The notes: a model not told the origin generated them from the letters alone. A stretch of DNA of 64,000 nt from Salinisphaera sp002433465 (GCF_040361435.1 NZ_APNL01000004.1:209128-273127); one strand, 5' to 3'. Counted from the stretch's first letter, positions 36,026 through 46,076 are shown. Made by a program: numbers and translations.

Positions 36026-37465
36026 ATGCGCTACCCCCTGTCTGCGCCCGCGCGCCGAGCTTCGATTGGCCTGCGTTTTTCTTGTGTAATCGTTTTTGCC
36101 TGCGTGCTCGCTGCCTGTGGTAGCGGCGGTGACGGCGAAGGCGGCGGTCAGCAGGCAGGCCAGCAACAGCAGCCGCCTGTCTCCGTGGACGTTAAGACGG
36201 TGATTCCGCACACCGTGGATATCATGTCCGAATATCCGGGCCGCGTGCGCGGGCGCCGTACCGTGGAAGTGCGTGCACGCGTCGAGGGCATTCTGGAAAA
36301 GCGCTTCTATAACGAAGGCGAGATCGTCGAGCAGGGCGACATGCTCTTCACGATCGATCCACGACCGTTTCAGGCCGTGGTCAACCAACGCAAGGCCGAG
36401 CTTTCCAGCGCGAAGGCCTCGCTGAATCAGGCCCAGCGTAACTGGGCACGCGTGCGTCGCCTGTATGAAGTGGACGCGGTCAGCGAAGCCGAGCGCGACG
36501 ATTCGCTGTCGCAGCTGGAAACGGCGCGGGCCTCGGTTGAACAGGCGCAGGCCAATCTCGACGCGGCGCAGATCGACCTCGGCTATACCCGGGTCGAAGC
36601 GCCGTTGACCGGCGTTACCAGCCTGCGTGACGTCGACGAGGGGGCGCTTGTGAGCAGCGGCACCCAGCTGACCACCATTACGCAGCTCGACCCGGTGCAG
36701 GTACTGTTCGCTCTGCCCGAAGACGACGCCATCGCCCGTAACAAGGCATTGGCAGCCATGGGCGCGCAGCGCACCAGCGAACGAACCCGCGAGGCCACAA
36801 TCATCCTGCCCAACGGCGATGAATTTCCGGCCAAGGGCGTGGTGGACTTCACCCAGAGCACCATCAACCCCGAAACCGGCACGGTACAGCTGCGGGCGGT
36901 GGTGGAAAATGCCAACAATGCGCTCATGCCGGGGCGCTATGTGCGCACACGCATCCGACTGGATACGCGTCATAACGCGGTTGTGGTACCCAACGTGGCG
37001 GTATCAGACGGCGAGCAGCAGACCCAGGTGTTTGTGGTGGGCGACGACGGCAAGGCCAAGGCCGTGAAGGTTCAGCTCGGCCCGGATGTGGAAAACGGCC
37101 GCCTGGTCGAGTCGGGTCTGTCGGGGGGCGAGCAGGTGATCGTCTCCGGGCTGGGCCAGCTCAAGCCGGGTGCGCCGGTCAAGGTCAAATCCGAGCAGGA
37201 AGAGCCGGCGAATGCGCCGGGCCAGGGTGCAAAGGACGACGCCGGGAAGTCGCAGTCGAACGATGACGATCAGCCCGTGGGCCAGTCCGCCGAGGTGCGC
37301 CACGGCGACAACGACAACGCGGTGGTCGGTATCGACACGCAGGACCTGCGCCTGAGCCCGCGCGAACCGCTCCAGGGCATGAATCAACCGCGTGCTTCGT
37401 CGGGGGCGCGCCAGGCGTATCGCACCGATGACGCCTATGCCGCCAACGTCGGTCGGGGCAGCTGA
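36026..37465 (+). CDS. acrA: RND efflux periplasmic adaptor (AcrA-like membrane fusion protein)
   Basis: A lipoprotein of 479 residues. The N-terminal signal ends in LAAC with Cys near residue 31. The lipoyl domain halves are VRARVEGILEKRFYNEGEIVEQGDMLFTIDPRPF and the YTRVEAPLTGVTSLRDVDEGALV part, separated by a coiled-coil hairpin (about 120-190). The beta-barrel follows, with PNGDEFPAKGVVDFTQSTINPETGTVQLRAVV. A long, polar, low-complexity tail (about 390-479) goes beyond the usual adaptor length of about 390. The start at 36026 is downstream of the operator; a start at 35948 would lie inside the promoter. Confidence 0.93.
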   Translation: MRYPLSAPARRASIGLRFSCVIVFACVLAACGSGGDGEGGGQQAGQQQQPPVSVDVKTVIPHTVDIMSEYPGRVRGRRTVEVRARVEGILEKRFYNEGEIVEQGDMLFTIDPRPFQAVVNQRKAELSSAKASLNQAQRNWARVRRLYEVDAVSEAERDDSLSQLETARASVEQAQANLDAAQIDLGYTRVEAPLTGVTSLRDVDEGALVSSGTQLTTITQLDPVQVLFALPEDDAIARNKALAAMGAQRTSERTREATIILPNGDEFPAKGVVDFTQSTINPETGTVQLRAVVENANNALMPGRYVRTRIRLDTRHNAVVVPNVAVSDGEQQTQVFVVGDDGKAKAVKVQLGPDVENGRLVESGLSGGEQVIVSGLGQLKPGAPVKVKSEQEEPANAPGQGAKDDAGKSQSNDDDQPVGQSAEVRHGDNDNAVVGIDTQDLRLSPREPLQGMNQPRASSGARQAYRTDDAYAANVGRGS

Positions 37466-37467
37466 AG

Positions 37468-40400
37468 ATGATTTCTCGCTTTTTCATCGAGCGGCCGGTA
37501 TTCGCCACCGTTCTGTCGATCGTGATCACGCTCGCCGGCCTGATGGCCATGCGCGGGCTGCCGATCGCGCAGTATCCGGACGTCGTGCCGCCGGAAGTCG
37601 TGGTCCAGGCCACCTACCCGGGCGCCAGCGCCGAGGATATCGCCGAGACGGTGGCCGCGCCGCTCGAGCAGCAGATCAACGGCGTTCAGGACATGCTCTA
37701 CATGACGTCGACGGCGTCGGATGCGGGCACCCTGCAGATATCCGTGTCGTTTGCGATCGGTACCGATCCCGACCAGAACACGATCAACGTCAATAACCGG
37801 GTACAGGCAGCGCTATCGCAGCTGCCGCAGACCGTACGCAACACCGGCGTCCAGGTCGACAAACGCTCGAGCAACATCCTGACGGTGCTCACGCTGTTCT
37901 CGCCGGATCAGACGTTCGATACGACGTACATCAGCAACTATGCCCTGGTAAACGTGATCGACGCGCTCAAGCGTATCGAGGGCGTGGGCGACGCACGACT
38001 GTTCGGTACCCAAGACTATTCGATGCGGGTCTGGCTCGACCCGAACAAGATGGCACGCTACCAGCTGACCCCGGCGGACGTGCAGGCGGCCCTTCAGGAG
38101 CAGAACTCGCAGTTCGCGGCGGGCAGCTTCGGCGCCATGCCCAACGACAACGAAATCGCCTTCACCTATACCGCGAGTACCGAGGGCCGTTTCTCCAGCG
38201 CCGAGCAGTTCAAGAACATCATCCTGCGTACCGAGGACAACGGCCAGGTGCTGCGTCTGGGCGACGTCTCGCGTATCGAACTGGGCGCACAGAGCTATAG
38301 CACCAGCGGCTCGTTCTCGGGCAATCCGGCGGTGCCGTTCGCGGTCTACCTCGCGCCGGGCGCCAACTCGCTGGCCACGGTCGAGCGTATCCGCTCGCGG
38401 ATGAAAGAGTTGGGCCAGGATCTGCCCAACGGCATGGAATACGAGATCCCCTTCGATACCACCCAGTTCGTCGATGCCTCCATCAAGGACGTGGAGCACA
38501 CGTTCATCGAGGCGATCATCCTGGTCGTGCTGGTGGTGTTTTTGTTCCTGCAGAACGTACGCGCCACGCTGATCCCGCTGCTCGCCATTCCGGTATCGGT
38601 GATCGGTACCTTCGCGGGCATGTATGCGCTTGGGTTTTCAATCAACCTGTTGACCCTGTTTGGTCTGATTCTGGCGATCGGCATCGTGGTGGACGACGCG
38701 ATCATCGTGATCGAAAACGTCGAACGCATCATGGAAGAGGAGGGCAAGTCGCCTAAGGAGGCCGCGCTCAAGGCAATGGAAGAGGTCAGCGGGCCCGTGA
38801 TTGCCGTGGTGCTGGTGCTGGCGGCGGTATTCGTGCCGGTCGGCTTTCTGGGTGGCTTGTCCGGCCAGATGTATCGACAGTTCGCGATCACCATCGCCGT
38901 TTCGGTGGGCATTTCCGGGCTGGTTGCGCTTACGCTGACTCCGGCGCTGTGTGCGGTCTTTCTCAAGCCGCGCAAGAAGGCGCCGAACTGGTTCTTCCGC
39001 AAGTTCAACGCGATGTTCAACAAGGCCACCGGCGCCTACCTGTGGGGCGTCGACCTTCTGTTGCGCCGCTTCATTCTGGGCCTGGTGCTGTTCGTTGGCG
39101 TATTGTTTGCGACCTGGTTCTTGTCTACCCAGGTACCGGGCGGCCTGCTACCGCAGGAAGACCAAGGCTATATCTTCGCAACCTATACCCTGCCACCGGC
39201 GGCGTCGTTGCAACGCACCGAAGACGTTCGCGACGAACTGATCGAAAAAAGCCTGAAATCCATGCCGGCGGTTGAGGATATCGTCGGCGTTGCCGGCTAC
39301 GACTTCCTGGCCAGCGCCCAGCGTACCTATGCGGGTATCGCGTTTTTGACGCTCAAGGACTGGGGCGAACGCGGCGGCGAAGGGCAGGACTCGTTTTCAC
39401 TGGTGGGTCAGACGTTCGGGCTTGGCGCACAGATGCCCGATGCGCAGATCATTGCCTTCAATCCGCCGCCGATCATCGGGTTGTCGACGACCGGCGGTTT
39501 CGAGGGCTATCTGCAAAGCCGCTCCGGCGCCAGCTTCAACGAAATCCGTGAAGCGGCCGGCAAAGTGGTGGCCGAAGCCAATAAACGGCCGGAGCTGTCG
39601 CAGGTTCGCACCACGCTCACCACCAACGTGCCGCGCTACCGTCTGGACGTGGATCGCGAAAAGGCCAAGACGCTGGGCGTGCCGATCAACGATCTGTTTG
39701 CCACGCTTCAGGCCACCTTCGGTTCGCTTTACGTCAACCAGTTCACCTATTTGGGCCGCAGCTGGCAGGTCAACATCCAGTCCGATGCGCCGTACCGGGA
39801 AAAGCCGGAAGATCTGGCCGACGTATTCGTGCGTTCCGATACCACCGGCGACATGATTCCGGTGAGCTCACTGGTCAGCTACGAGCGTCGGCTGGCGGCT
39901 GACGTGGTGGAACGTTTCAATATCTTCCCGGCGGCCAAGATCATCGGCTCGCCAGCGACCGGCTACAGCTCCGGTCAGGCCAACGCGGCGATCCAGCAGG
40001 TGGTGTCCGACGTGCTCGGCAGCAGCGATTACCAGCTGAGTTTCACCGGCACTGCCTATCAGGAAGAAACGGCCGCCGGTTCGGGCGGTATCGCGGTGCT
40101 GTTCGGCATGCTCATGGTGTTTCTGATCCTGGCGGCCCAGTACGAGAAATGGACGCTGCCGCTGGCGGTGATTACCGCGGTGCCGTTCGCGGCACTGGGC
40201 GCCTTCGTGGCCGTATGGCTGCGCGGTATCGACAACAACCTCTACTTCTCCGTGGGCCTGCTGGTGCTAATCGGCCTGTCCGCCAAGAACGCAATTCTGA
40301 TCGTGGAGTTCGCGGTGATCTCGCGAGAAGAGGGCAAGTCGCCGGCGGCGGCGGCCTACGAGGCGGCCAAGCTGCGTTTTCGCCCGATCGTAATGACGTC

Positions 40401-40623
40401 GCTGGCCTTCATCCTTGGCTGCGTGCCGCTGGCTCTGGCCAGCGGCGCCTCGGCCAACAGCCGTAACGCCATCGGCACGGCGGTGATCGGCGGCATGCTC
40501 GCAGCCACGTTCTTTGCGATCCTGTTCGTGCCGATGTTCTACGATCTGGTCGAGCGCGGCTCGGAACGGGTCGGACGCTTGTTCAATAGAAAACATGATG
40601 ATGAAGGCAAACCCAATGCGTAA
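37468..40623 (+). CDS. acrB: RND multidrug efflux transporter (AcrB/MexB type, HAE1)
   Basis: A protein of 1051 residues, the standard HAE1 length, with 12 membrane segments and two large periplasmic loops. It begins MISRFFIERPVFATVLSIVI. The proton-relay helix has LAIGIVVDDAIIVIENVERIM with paired Asp residues. The family block GGLLPQEDQGY marks the start of the second loop, and the C-terminal half has VGLLVLIGLSAKNAILIVEF. It exports drugs, solvents and lipids using proton motive force with AcrA and the outer membrane factor. It is 2 bp from acrA. Confidence 0.96.
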   Translation: MISRFFIERPVFATVLSIVITLAGLMAMRGLPIAQYPDVVPPEVVVQATYPGASAEDIAETVAAPLEQQINGVQDMLYMTSTASDAGTLQISVSFAIGTDPDQNTINVNNRVQAALSQLPQTVRNTGVQVDKRSSNILTVLTLFSPDQTFDTTYISNYALVNVIDALKRIEGVGDARLFGTQDYSMRVWLDPNKMARYQLTPADVQAALQEQNSQFAAGSFGAMPNDNEIAFTYTASTEGRFSSAEQFKNIILRTEDNGQVLRLGDVSRIELGAQSYSTSGSFSGNPAVPFAVYLAPGANSLATVERIRSRMKELGQDLPNGMEYEIPFDTTQFVDASIKDVEHTFIEAIILVVLVVFLFLQNVRATLIPLLAIPVSVIGTFAGMYALGFSINLLTLFGLILAIGIVVDDAIIVIENVERIMEEEGKSPKEAALKAMEEVSGPVIAVVLVLAAVFVPVGFLGGLSGQMYRQFAITIAVSVGISGLVALTLTPALCAVFLKPRKKAPNWFFRKFNAMFNKATGAYLWGVDLLLRRFILGLVLFVGVLFATWFLSTQVPGGLLPQEDQGYIFATYTLPPAASLQRTEDVRDELIEKSLKSMPAVEDIVGVAGYDFLASAQRTYAGIAFLTLKDWGERGGEGQDSFSLVGQTFGLGAQMPDAQIIAFNPPPIIGLSTTGGFEGYLQSRSGASFNEIREAAGKVVAEANKRPELSQVRTTLTTNVPRYRLDVDREKAKTLGVPINDLFATLQATFGSLYVNQFTYLGRSWQVNIQSDAPYREKPEDLADVFVRSDTTGDMIPVSSLVSYERRLAADVVERFNIFPAAKIIGSPATGYSSGQANAAIQQVVSDVLGSSDYQLSFTGTAYQEETAAGSGGIAVLFGMLMVFLILAAQYEKWTLPLAVITAVPFAALGAFVAVWLRGIDNNLYFSVGLLVLIGLSAKNAILIVEFAVISREEGKSPAAAAYEAAKLRFRPIVMTSLAFILGCVPLALASGASANSRNAIGTAVIGGMLAATFFAILFVPMFYDLVERGSERVGRLFNRKHDDEGKPNA

Positions 40624-42172
40624 GGCCCTGCTGCTACTCGTGGTGGCAGGCCTTTCGGCCTGTACGCTCGGCCCGGATTACCAGCGCCCGGAGCTCGACC
40701 TGCCGGATTCGGCGTTCGACTCGACGCTGCTCAGCAAAAGCCAGCAGGATGCGTTGGCCTACTGGTGGACGCGCTATCGCGATCCCGTGCTCAACGAACT
40801 GATCGACGACGCGCTGGACGACAATCTGGATGTGGCCCTGCAGGCCGCGCGTTTTCGCGAAGCCCGTGCCCAGCTCGGCCTGACCAACGCCGATCTGTAT
40901 CCGACCATTTCCGCGCAGGCGCAGGCGGCCCGCCAGAAGAGTAGTTATATTGGCCAGGGCGGGGCCGGTTCGGGCTCCGGTGTTGGCAGTGGCAGCGGCA
41001 GTGGTTCTGCGGCCAGCCAGAGCGCCGGACGTCGATCCGACTACTTCTCGGTGGCCGCCACCCTCAGCTATGAGCTGGACGTATTCGGCGGGCTGCGTCG
41101 TGCCAGCGAACAGGCGCGCGCCGCGCTGCTGTCGTCGGCTTATACGCAGGATTCGATTCGTCTGGGCGTGGTCAGCGATGTGGTCACCAACTACATGTCG
41201 CTGCGCGCCGTTGAGCGCCAGATTCGCGTCACTCGGGAAACGATCAACACCCGCAAACGCGGACTTGAGCTCGATCAGCAGCGCTACAAGTACGGCGCAA
41301 TCGACAAGCTCACGCTTTTGCAGACGCGCTCGCTGCTGGAAACCGCGCGTTCCCAGCTGCCGCCGCTCGAGCAGCAGGCCAGCGAATTGCGCTCGGCGCT
41401 GGCCATTCTGACCGGCCGTTCGCCGCGCGAGATCCTCGCGGGCGCCGAGATTCGCGACGGATCGTTCGAGGATCTGCATCTGCCCAACGACCTGCCGGTG
41501 GTGATCCCGTCGCTGCTGGTCGAGCGCAGACCCGATATCCGTGCCGCAGAAGCGCAGCTGATTGCTGCGAACGCCAATATCGGTGTTGCCAAGGCGCAGT
41601 TCTTCCCGACCTTCGACCTGACCGCCATGATCGGCACCGAAGCGATCGACGTGGACGATCTGTTCGAGCCGTATTCCGAAACACAGAGCATTGCCGGCAC
41701 CATCACGGCACCGATTCTCGACTTCGGGCGGCGACAAGCCAACTATGAAACCGCCATCGCCCAGAAGGACGCCGCCGAGATTTCCTATCGCCAGACGTTG
41801 CGACAGGCGTTCTCGGAAGTCCGCGATGCGCTGGTCGCGGTGAATCTCACCGACGAGCGCGTGGAATCGGTGCAACGGCAGGTCGAGGCCTATCGAGAAA
41901 CCGTGGATCTCGCCCAGATTCGCTACGACGTCGGCCGGACCGCGTTCTTCGACGTACTGGACGCCCAGCGCCAACTCTATTCGGCACAGCTGGATCTGGC
42001 CGAGGCCATCCGTGATCGCTTTACCGCCACGGCCGACTTGTTCAAGGCCCTGGGCGGCGGCTGGACGGAAAACAGCGATTCGCTGAACGAGGGTCTGGAA
42101 GCGGTGCGCGACTCGTATGCGCCCGAACAAAACGATCGCGCACAACCCGAAGCCCGCAACGTGTCAGAATAG
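40616..42172 (+). CDS. oprM: Outer membrane efflux lipoprotein (OprM/TtgC type)
   Basis: A protein of 518 residues. The N-terminus MRKALLLLVVAGLSAC is a lipoprotein signal with Cys at about 16, followed by LGPDYQRPEL, the usual NodT-family opening. A Gly/Ser-rich stretch (about 115-145) is inserted in the first half. Two outer-membrane-factor repeats of long helices follow; LLVERRPDIRAAEAQLIAANANIGVAKAQFFP is the signature of the second. An AAGG site favours the start at 40616; ATGs at 40595, 40598 and 40601 are alternatives. It overlaps the acrB end by 8 bp, so the pump is one operon. Confidence 0.93.
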   Translation: MRKALLLLVVAGLSACTLGPDYQRPELDLPDSAFDSTLLSKSQQDALAYWWTRYRDPVLNELIDDALDDNLDVALQAARFREARAQLGLTNADLYPTISAQAQAARQKSSYIGQGGAGSGSGVGSGSGSGSAASQSAGRRSDYFSVAATLSYELDVFGGLRRASEQARAALLSSAYTQDSIRLGVVSDVVTNYMSLRAVERQIRVTRETINTRKRGLELDQQRYKYGAIDKLTLLQTRSLLETARSQLPPLEQQASELRSALAILTGRSPREILAGAEIRDGSFEDLHLPNDLPVVIPSLLVERRPDIRAAEAQLIAANANIGVAKAQFFPTFDLTAMIGTEAIDVDDLFEPYSETQSIAGTITAPILDFGRRQANYETAIAQKDAAEISYRQTLRQAFSEVRDALVAVNLTDERVESVQRQVEAYRETVDLAQIRYDVGRTAFFDVLDAQRQLYSAQLDLAEAIRDRFTATADLFKALGGGWTENSDSLNEGLEAVRDSYAPEQNDRAQPEARNVSE

Positions 42173-42203
42173 GGAAATCCGTTCGTTTCGCTATCGAGCC
42201 TTC

Positions 42204-43349
42204 GTGCCGCAAACCGCGTCGCCCACCTCGAATCTCTATCGTATCGAAGCGCGCCCCGACGGGGTCGCGCTCGTGCTCGCGGGCGACTGGGGCGCGGCCA
42301 CGCATCTGCCGACCACGTCACGCGTAGTCGATGAGCTGCTCGGCGCTACCGGCGCCGATGCGAGCGGTCAGGCCGTCGTAGATGGCAGGGAACTGGTCAG
42401 CGCGCACCCGCGTGTGGCGGCACTCGTGTACGGCGTCAACGAACAACTGCGCAAGCGCGACGTCGCGCTGCGCTACGAAGGGCTGCCGGAGAGCGTACAG
42501 GCGCTGGTGACACTGGCGCGTCCCGCGGCCGCCACGGATACCACGGTCCGCCGTGCACATTGGCTCACCCGGCTCGGCGAACGCGGCCGCAACCGGTTGG
42601 GCTCGGTGAGCAATACCGCAGAGCTGATCGGCAATGCCTTTGCCGCCACGCCCAAGCTGGCCGTGGGCCGCGCCCAGGCACGCTGGGTGGACTTCATGGC
42701 ACTCATCCGCGAAACGGGCGCGTCATCGTTGCCTGTGGTTACCATCGTCAACCTGCTGATTGGCGCGGTGCTCGGGTTCGTCGGCGCGGTCCAGCTCGCC
42801 ACGTTCGGGGCAGGGCTTTATCTGGCCGATCTGGTCGGTATCGCGGTGGCGCGCGAGATGGCTGCCATCATGACCGCTTTCATTATGGCCGGCCGTATCG
42901 GCGCGACGTTTGCGGCCCATCTCGCCACCATGGAGGCGAACGAAGAAATCGACGCGCTGCGCATGATCGGGGTGTCGCCGTTCGAATTCCTCGTGTTGCC
43001 ACGGCTGACCGCACTGACCTTGATGATGCCGCTATTGTTTTTGTATGCGGCAGCACTTGGTATTGGCGGCGGCATGATCGTGGCCGAGCTGGTGCTTAAC
43101 ACCTCGCCGGCGAGTTTTCTGGGCCGGCTGCAGGATGCGGTGGCCGTTCGGCACTTCGTGATCGGCTTCATCAAGGCGGTCTGTTTTGGCGTGCTGATTG
43201 CGCTGGCCAGCTGTTATCTGGGCATGCGCGCCGGGCGCAATGCCGCCGAAGTCGGGCGCGCGGCTACGCGCACGGTGGTGGTCTCGATTATCGGGATCAT
43301 CGTCATCGATGCCATTTTCGCGCTCTGCACCAACGCGCTGGGGGTGTGA
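42204..43349 (+). CDS. mlaE: MlaE-family lipid ABC transporter permease with N-terminal STAS-like region
   Basis: A protein of about 381 residues from a GTG start. An ATG at 42117 would add 29 residues inside the oprM-like gene. The N-terminal 120 residues resemble an MlaB/STAS-type domain (VALVLAGDW, LRYEGLPESVQALVTLA). The permease part follows, with FMALIRETGASSLPVVTIVNLLIGAVLGFVGAVQL and the MlaE block ADLVGIAVAREMAAIMTAFIMAGRIGATFAAHLATM, then the EIDALRMIGVSPFEFLVLPR coupling helix. It forms the inner-membrane channel for phospholipid-type substrates. Confidence 0.9.
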   Translation: MPQTASPTSNLYRIEARPDGVALVLAGDWGAATHLPTTSRVVDELLGATGADASGQAVVDGRELVSAHPRVAALVYGVNEQLRKRDVALRYEGLPESVQALVTLARPAAATDTTVRRAHWLTRLGERGRNRLGSVSNTAELIGNAFAATPKLAVGRAQARWVDFMALIRETGASSLPVVTIVNLLIGAVLGFVGAVQLATFGAGLYLADLVGIAVAREMAAIMTAFIMAGRIGATFAAHLATMEANEEIDALRMIGVSPFEFLVLPRLTALTLMMPLLFLYAAALGIGGGMIVAELVLNTSPASFLGRLQDAVAVRHFVIGFIKAVCFGVLIALASCYLGMRAGRNAAEVGRAATRTVVVSIIGIIVIDAIFALCTNALGV

Positions 43350-43352
43350 GCA

Positions 43353-44150
43353 GTGGCCGAACTTGATTCGACGCAGCCATTGCCCGAGCGTGGTATTGCC
43401 GTACGCGACCTCACGCTGGCCTACGGTGATACCGTGGTGCAACAGGAGCTGTCCTTTCATGTGCAGCCGGCCAGTATCTTCGTGATCATGGGGGTATCGG
43501 GCTGTGGCAAGAGTACGCTGCTGCGTCACATGATCGATCTGGAGCAGGCCGAGCAGGGCGATATCGTGTTCGACGGCCATCGTCTCTGGACCGAGGACGG
43601 CGTCGAACGCGCCGCGCTGCAGCGACGGATCGGCGTACTGTTCCAGAGCACCGCGCTCTGGAGTTCGATGAGCGTGGGCGAGAACGTCGGCCTGCCGCTG
43701 CAGCTGCATACGCGACTGAGCGCGGCGGAAATTCGCGATCAGGTCGCGTTCAAGCTCGCGCTCGTGGGCCTTGCCGGCCAGGAGTCGCGCATGCCCAGTG
43801 AACTGTCGGGCGGGATGCAGAAGCGCGCCGGTCTGGCCCGGGCGATCGCCCTGGATCCGGACTATCTGTTTCTCGACGAACCCAGCGCCGGGCTCGATCC
43901 GATTACGTCGCAGCGCCTGGATTCCCTGATCATGAACCTGCGCGATGCGCTGCAGCTGAGCGTGATCGCGGTCACCCACGAACTGCCCAGCATCTTTACC
44001 ATCGCCGACGACAGTATCTATCTCGACAACGAAAGTCGGCGTGCCATCGCGCACGGCGACCCGCGTACGCTGGCCGAGCATGCCGAGCAGGCACGCGTAC
44101 GTGCTTTTCTCAATCGCCAGCCGATTGCGGCGGACGACGGCCCGTCGTGA
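43353..44150 (+). CDS. mlaF: MlaF-type ABC transporter ATP-binding protein
   Basis: A 265-residue ATPase starting at GTG, 3 bp after the permease stop. The Walker A motif is MGVSGCGKSTLLRHMI (about 45-60). The Q-loop region is LFQSTALWSSMSVGENV, the signature is LSGGMQKRAGLARA, the Walker B motif is YLFLDEPSAGLDPI, and the H-loop is VTHELPSI. It powers the MlaE-like permease. The C-terminal tail lacks the swapped helix that can be recognised in E. coli MlaF. Confidence 0.93.
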   Translation: MAELDSTQPLPERGIAVRDLTLAYGDTVVQQELSFHVQPASIFVIMGVSGCGKSTLLRHMIDLEQAEQGDIVFDGHRLWTEDGVERAALQRRIGVLFQSTALWSSMSVGENVGLPLQLHTRLSAAEIRDQVAFKLALVGLAGQESRMPSELSGGMQKRAGLARAIALDPDYLFLDEPSAGLDPITSQRLDSLIMNLRDALQLSVIAVTHELPSIFTIADDSIYLDNESRRAIAHGDPRTLAEHAEQARVRAFLNRQPIAADDGPS

Positions 44151-44175
44151 CGTCATCTCGACCCGAGGTTCTCTA

Positions 44176-45159
44176 ATGGCAAGCAACCGCAGCTATACGG
44201 TGATCGGGCTGTTCATGCTCGGCGCGATCGTACTGACCGTGGTCGGTATTCTCGTGCTGGGCGGCAACCGCATCTTTTCGAACAGCCGCCAGGCAGTCAT
44301 CTTCTTCGATCAGTCCGTGCTCGGGCTCACCAACGGGTCGAAAGTGCTGTTTCGCGGCGTGCAGGTGGGTACGGTCAAGAACGTGCAGCTGCGTCTGGAC
44401 CCGCAGGTGGGCAAGGCACGGATCGGTGTGACCATCGAAATGGCCGGTAACAACACCGTGATGATGAACGGGGCGCCCACCAGCGAACAGCTCAGCATCG
44501 AAGAGCTGGTCCGGCGCGGGCTCCGTGCCCAGCTCGTGGTATGGAGCTATGTCACTTCGCAGCTGGCGGTGAACCTCGATTTCCAGCCTGATACAGAGCC
44601 GCAGTTCGCGATCAATCGCGACACCCTGGACCTGCCGGAAATTCCGGCGGTGCCCTCACAGATCGAGCAGATCAAGGACACCGTCACCGGCCTGCCCTGG
44701 AAGGAAACGCTGGAAACGGTGAACGAAACCATGGAATCGGTGGTCACCCTGGCCAACGGCATGGATGATCTGATCAAGCGCATGGGCCCGAATCTGGAAA
44801 AGACCACCAATACCACCCGCGAGGCGATCGCCGCCGCTCGCGATGCGGTCTACATGAATTCGCGCCAGTTCGAGAAAACGCTGGAAAGCGTGCGCGCGCT
44901 TACGACCAACGTGAATACGCAGATCGAATCGCGTGACGAGCAGCTCACGCGGCTACTCGACAACGCCGAGGCCACCAGCGCCAATCTGCAACAGCTCTCG
45001 CAGAACCTCGAGAACCTGACCGACCCCAACTCGGATACTCGACGCGACCTCGAAAGCACCATTCGGGATCTGTCGGCGGGTGCGTCGTCCATGCGACGCT
45101 TTGCCGAAACACTCGAGCGCGACCCCAATGCCCTGCTGTTCGGTGGAGGCCAGCGATGA
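44176..45159 (+). CDS. MCE-domain lipid-binding protein (MlaD/PqiB-like)
   Basis: A protein of 327 residues. One N-terminal membrane anchor (YTVIGLFMLGAIVLTVVGILVLGG) precedes a single MCE domain (about 35-115), with FFDQSVLGLTNGSKVLFRGVQVGTVKNVQL. The rest is a long helical/coiled-coil tail (about 150-320) full of Asn, Thr and Gln, longer than E. coli MlaD (183 residues). This makes a YebT/PqiB-like or Mce-like tunnel possible. The ATG has a GAGG site; the reading in this frame that begins inside mlaF is not used. The stop overlaps the next ATG by 4 bp. Confidence 0.88.
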   Translation: MASNRSYTVIGLFMLGAIVLTVVGILVLGGNRIFSNSRQAVIFFDQSVLGLTNGSKVLFRGVQVGTVKNVQLRLDPQVGKARIGVTIEMAGNNTVMMNGAPTSEQLSIEELVRRGLRAQLVVWSYVTSQLAVNLDFQPDTEPQFAINRDTLDLPEIPAVPSQIEQIKDTVTGLPWKETLETVNETMESVVTLANGMDDLIKRMGPNLEKTTNTTREAIAAARDAVYMNSRQFEKTLESVRALTTNVNTQIESRDEQLTRLLDNAEATSANLQQLSQNLENLTDPNSDTRRDLESTIRDLSAGASSMRRFAETLERDPNALLFGGGQR

Positions 45160-45710
45160 TCAAAAAGCTCATGCGGGGCAGTATTGCCCTGGTATTCGTA
45201 GCCGCTACGACGGCTTGCAGCAGCGTTGCACCGCTGCAGCAGGTGCTGCTCTCGCCGCCCCAGACCGCACGCGCGAACAGCGAGGCCAGCAGCTGGGAGG
45301 TGCGTCGGGTACGCGTGCCGGAGTATCTGGATAACTACGATATTCAACTGCGTACCGACGAATACGTGCTCACGCGCATGCCGAACGCGAAATGGGCCGA
45401 ACGCCTGCCGGTGGCCATGACCCGTCTGCTGCAACAGACGATCGATGAAAAACTCGTCGGCAATCGCGGGCGCGACTACGAGGTGGATGTGACGGTCGAT
45501 GCGTTCGAACCGCAGCCGTCGGGCCAGGTCGTGCTTGCCGCGCGGTGGAAGGTCACCGAGTCCAAGGGCGAAACGGTGGTCGCCCGCGACAACACGGTCA
45601 TCCAGCAGAACCTGCCGGCGCGACCGCGCGACCCCGCGGCGGTCGGGCAGGCGATGTCGGACGCGGTGCGTGAACTCGCCTTCGAGATCGTCGCTAACAC
45701 CCGGCACTGA
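45156..45710 (+). CDS. ABC-type transport auxiliary lipoprotein (PqiC-like)
   Basis: A protein of 184 residues. A short signal ends in TTAC, with Cys at about 21. The mature region matches the ABC_trans_aux family found with MCE transporters: WEVRRVRVPEYLDNYDIQLRTD, then WAERLPVAMTRLLQQTI and YEVDVTVDAFEPQPSGQVVLAARWKV. In the PqiABC system this component is anchored in the outer membrane and connects to the MCE tunnel. It is the last gene of the Mla-like operon. Confidence 0.87.
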   Translation: MIKKLMRGSIALVFVAATTACSSVAPLQQVLLSPPQTARANSEASSWEVRRVRVPEYLDNYDIQLRTDEYVLTRMPNAKWAERLPVAMTRLLQQTIDEKLVGNRGRDYEVDVTVDAFEPQPSGQVVLAARWKVTESKGETVVARDNTVIQQNLPARPRDPAAVGQAMSDAVRELAFEIVANTRH

Positions 45711-46076
45711 GCCGAGCCGCCTGGGGGCGGACAAATCGACCCTACGGTTGATCGGGGCGAGGGTGGACGCCTGGCTGGCATGACGTCGCCGTGCTCGCGA
45801 CTGCCAACTAGGCAGACTGGCCGTACAGCTCGGCTTGCGCGACCATGGGCCAGGGCGCGGGGCGCACGCGGAGGCTCGGGGCGCGGGAGTGACCGTATTG
45901 TCGATGACGGTCGACACAGGCTTGCGAGATGCAGGGCAGCCGAATGCCGGTCACTCTTCGCGCTGTCGCGTTCCTGGGCGCGCGCAGGCAGATAGCTTAG
46001 CTCGGGCCTTTGCGCCTCAGTGGCACTGCGGCTGCTCTACGTCTGGCTGCCCGCGCTGGTAGCCGGCGGTACAGAC
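45711..46076. other. Intergenic region with no gene seen
   Basis: These 366 bases lie between the convergent transport lipoprotein gene and the OmpW-type gene terminator. No reading frame with a family pattern and no plus-strand terminator with a T-run is evident. Confidence 0.5.
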
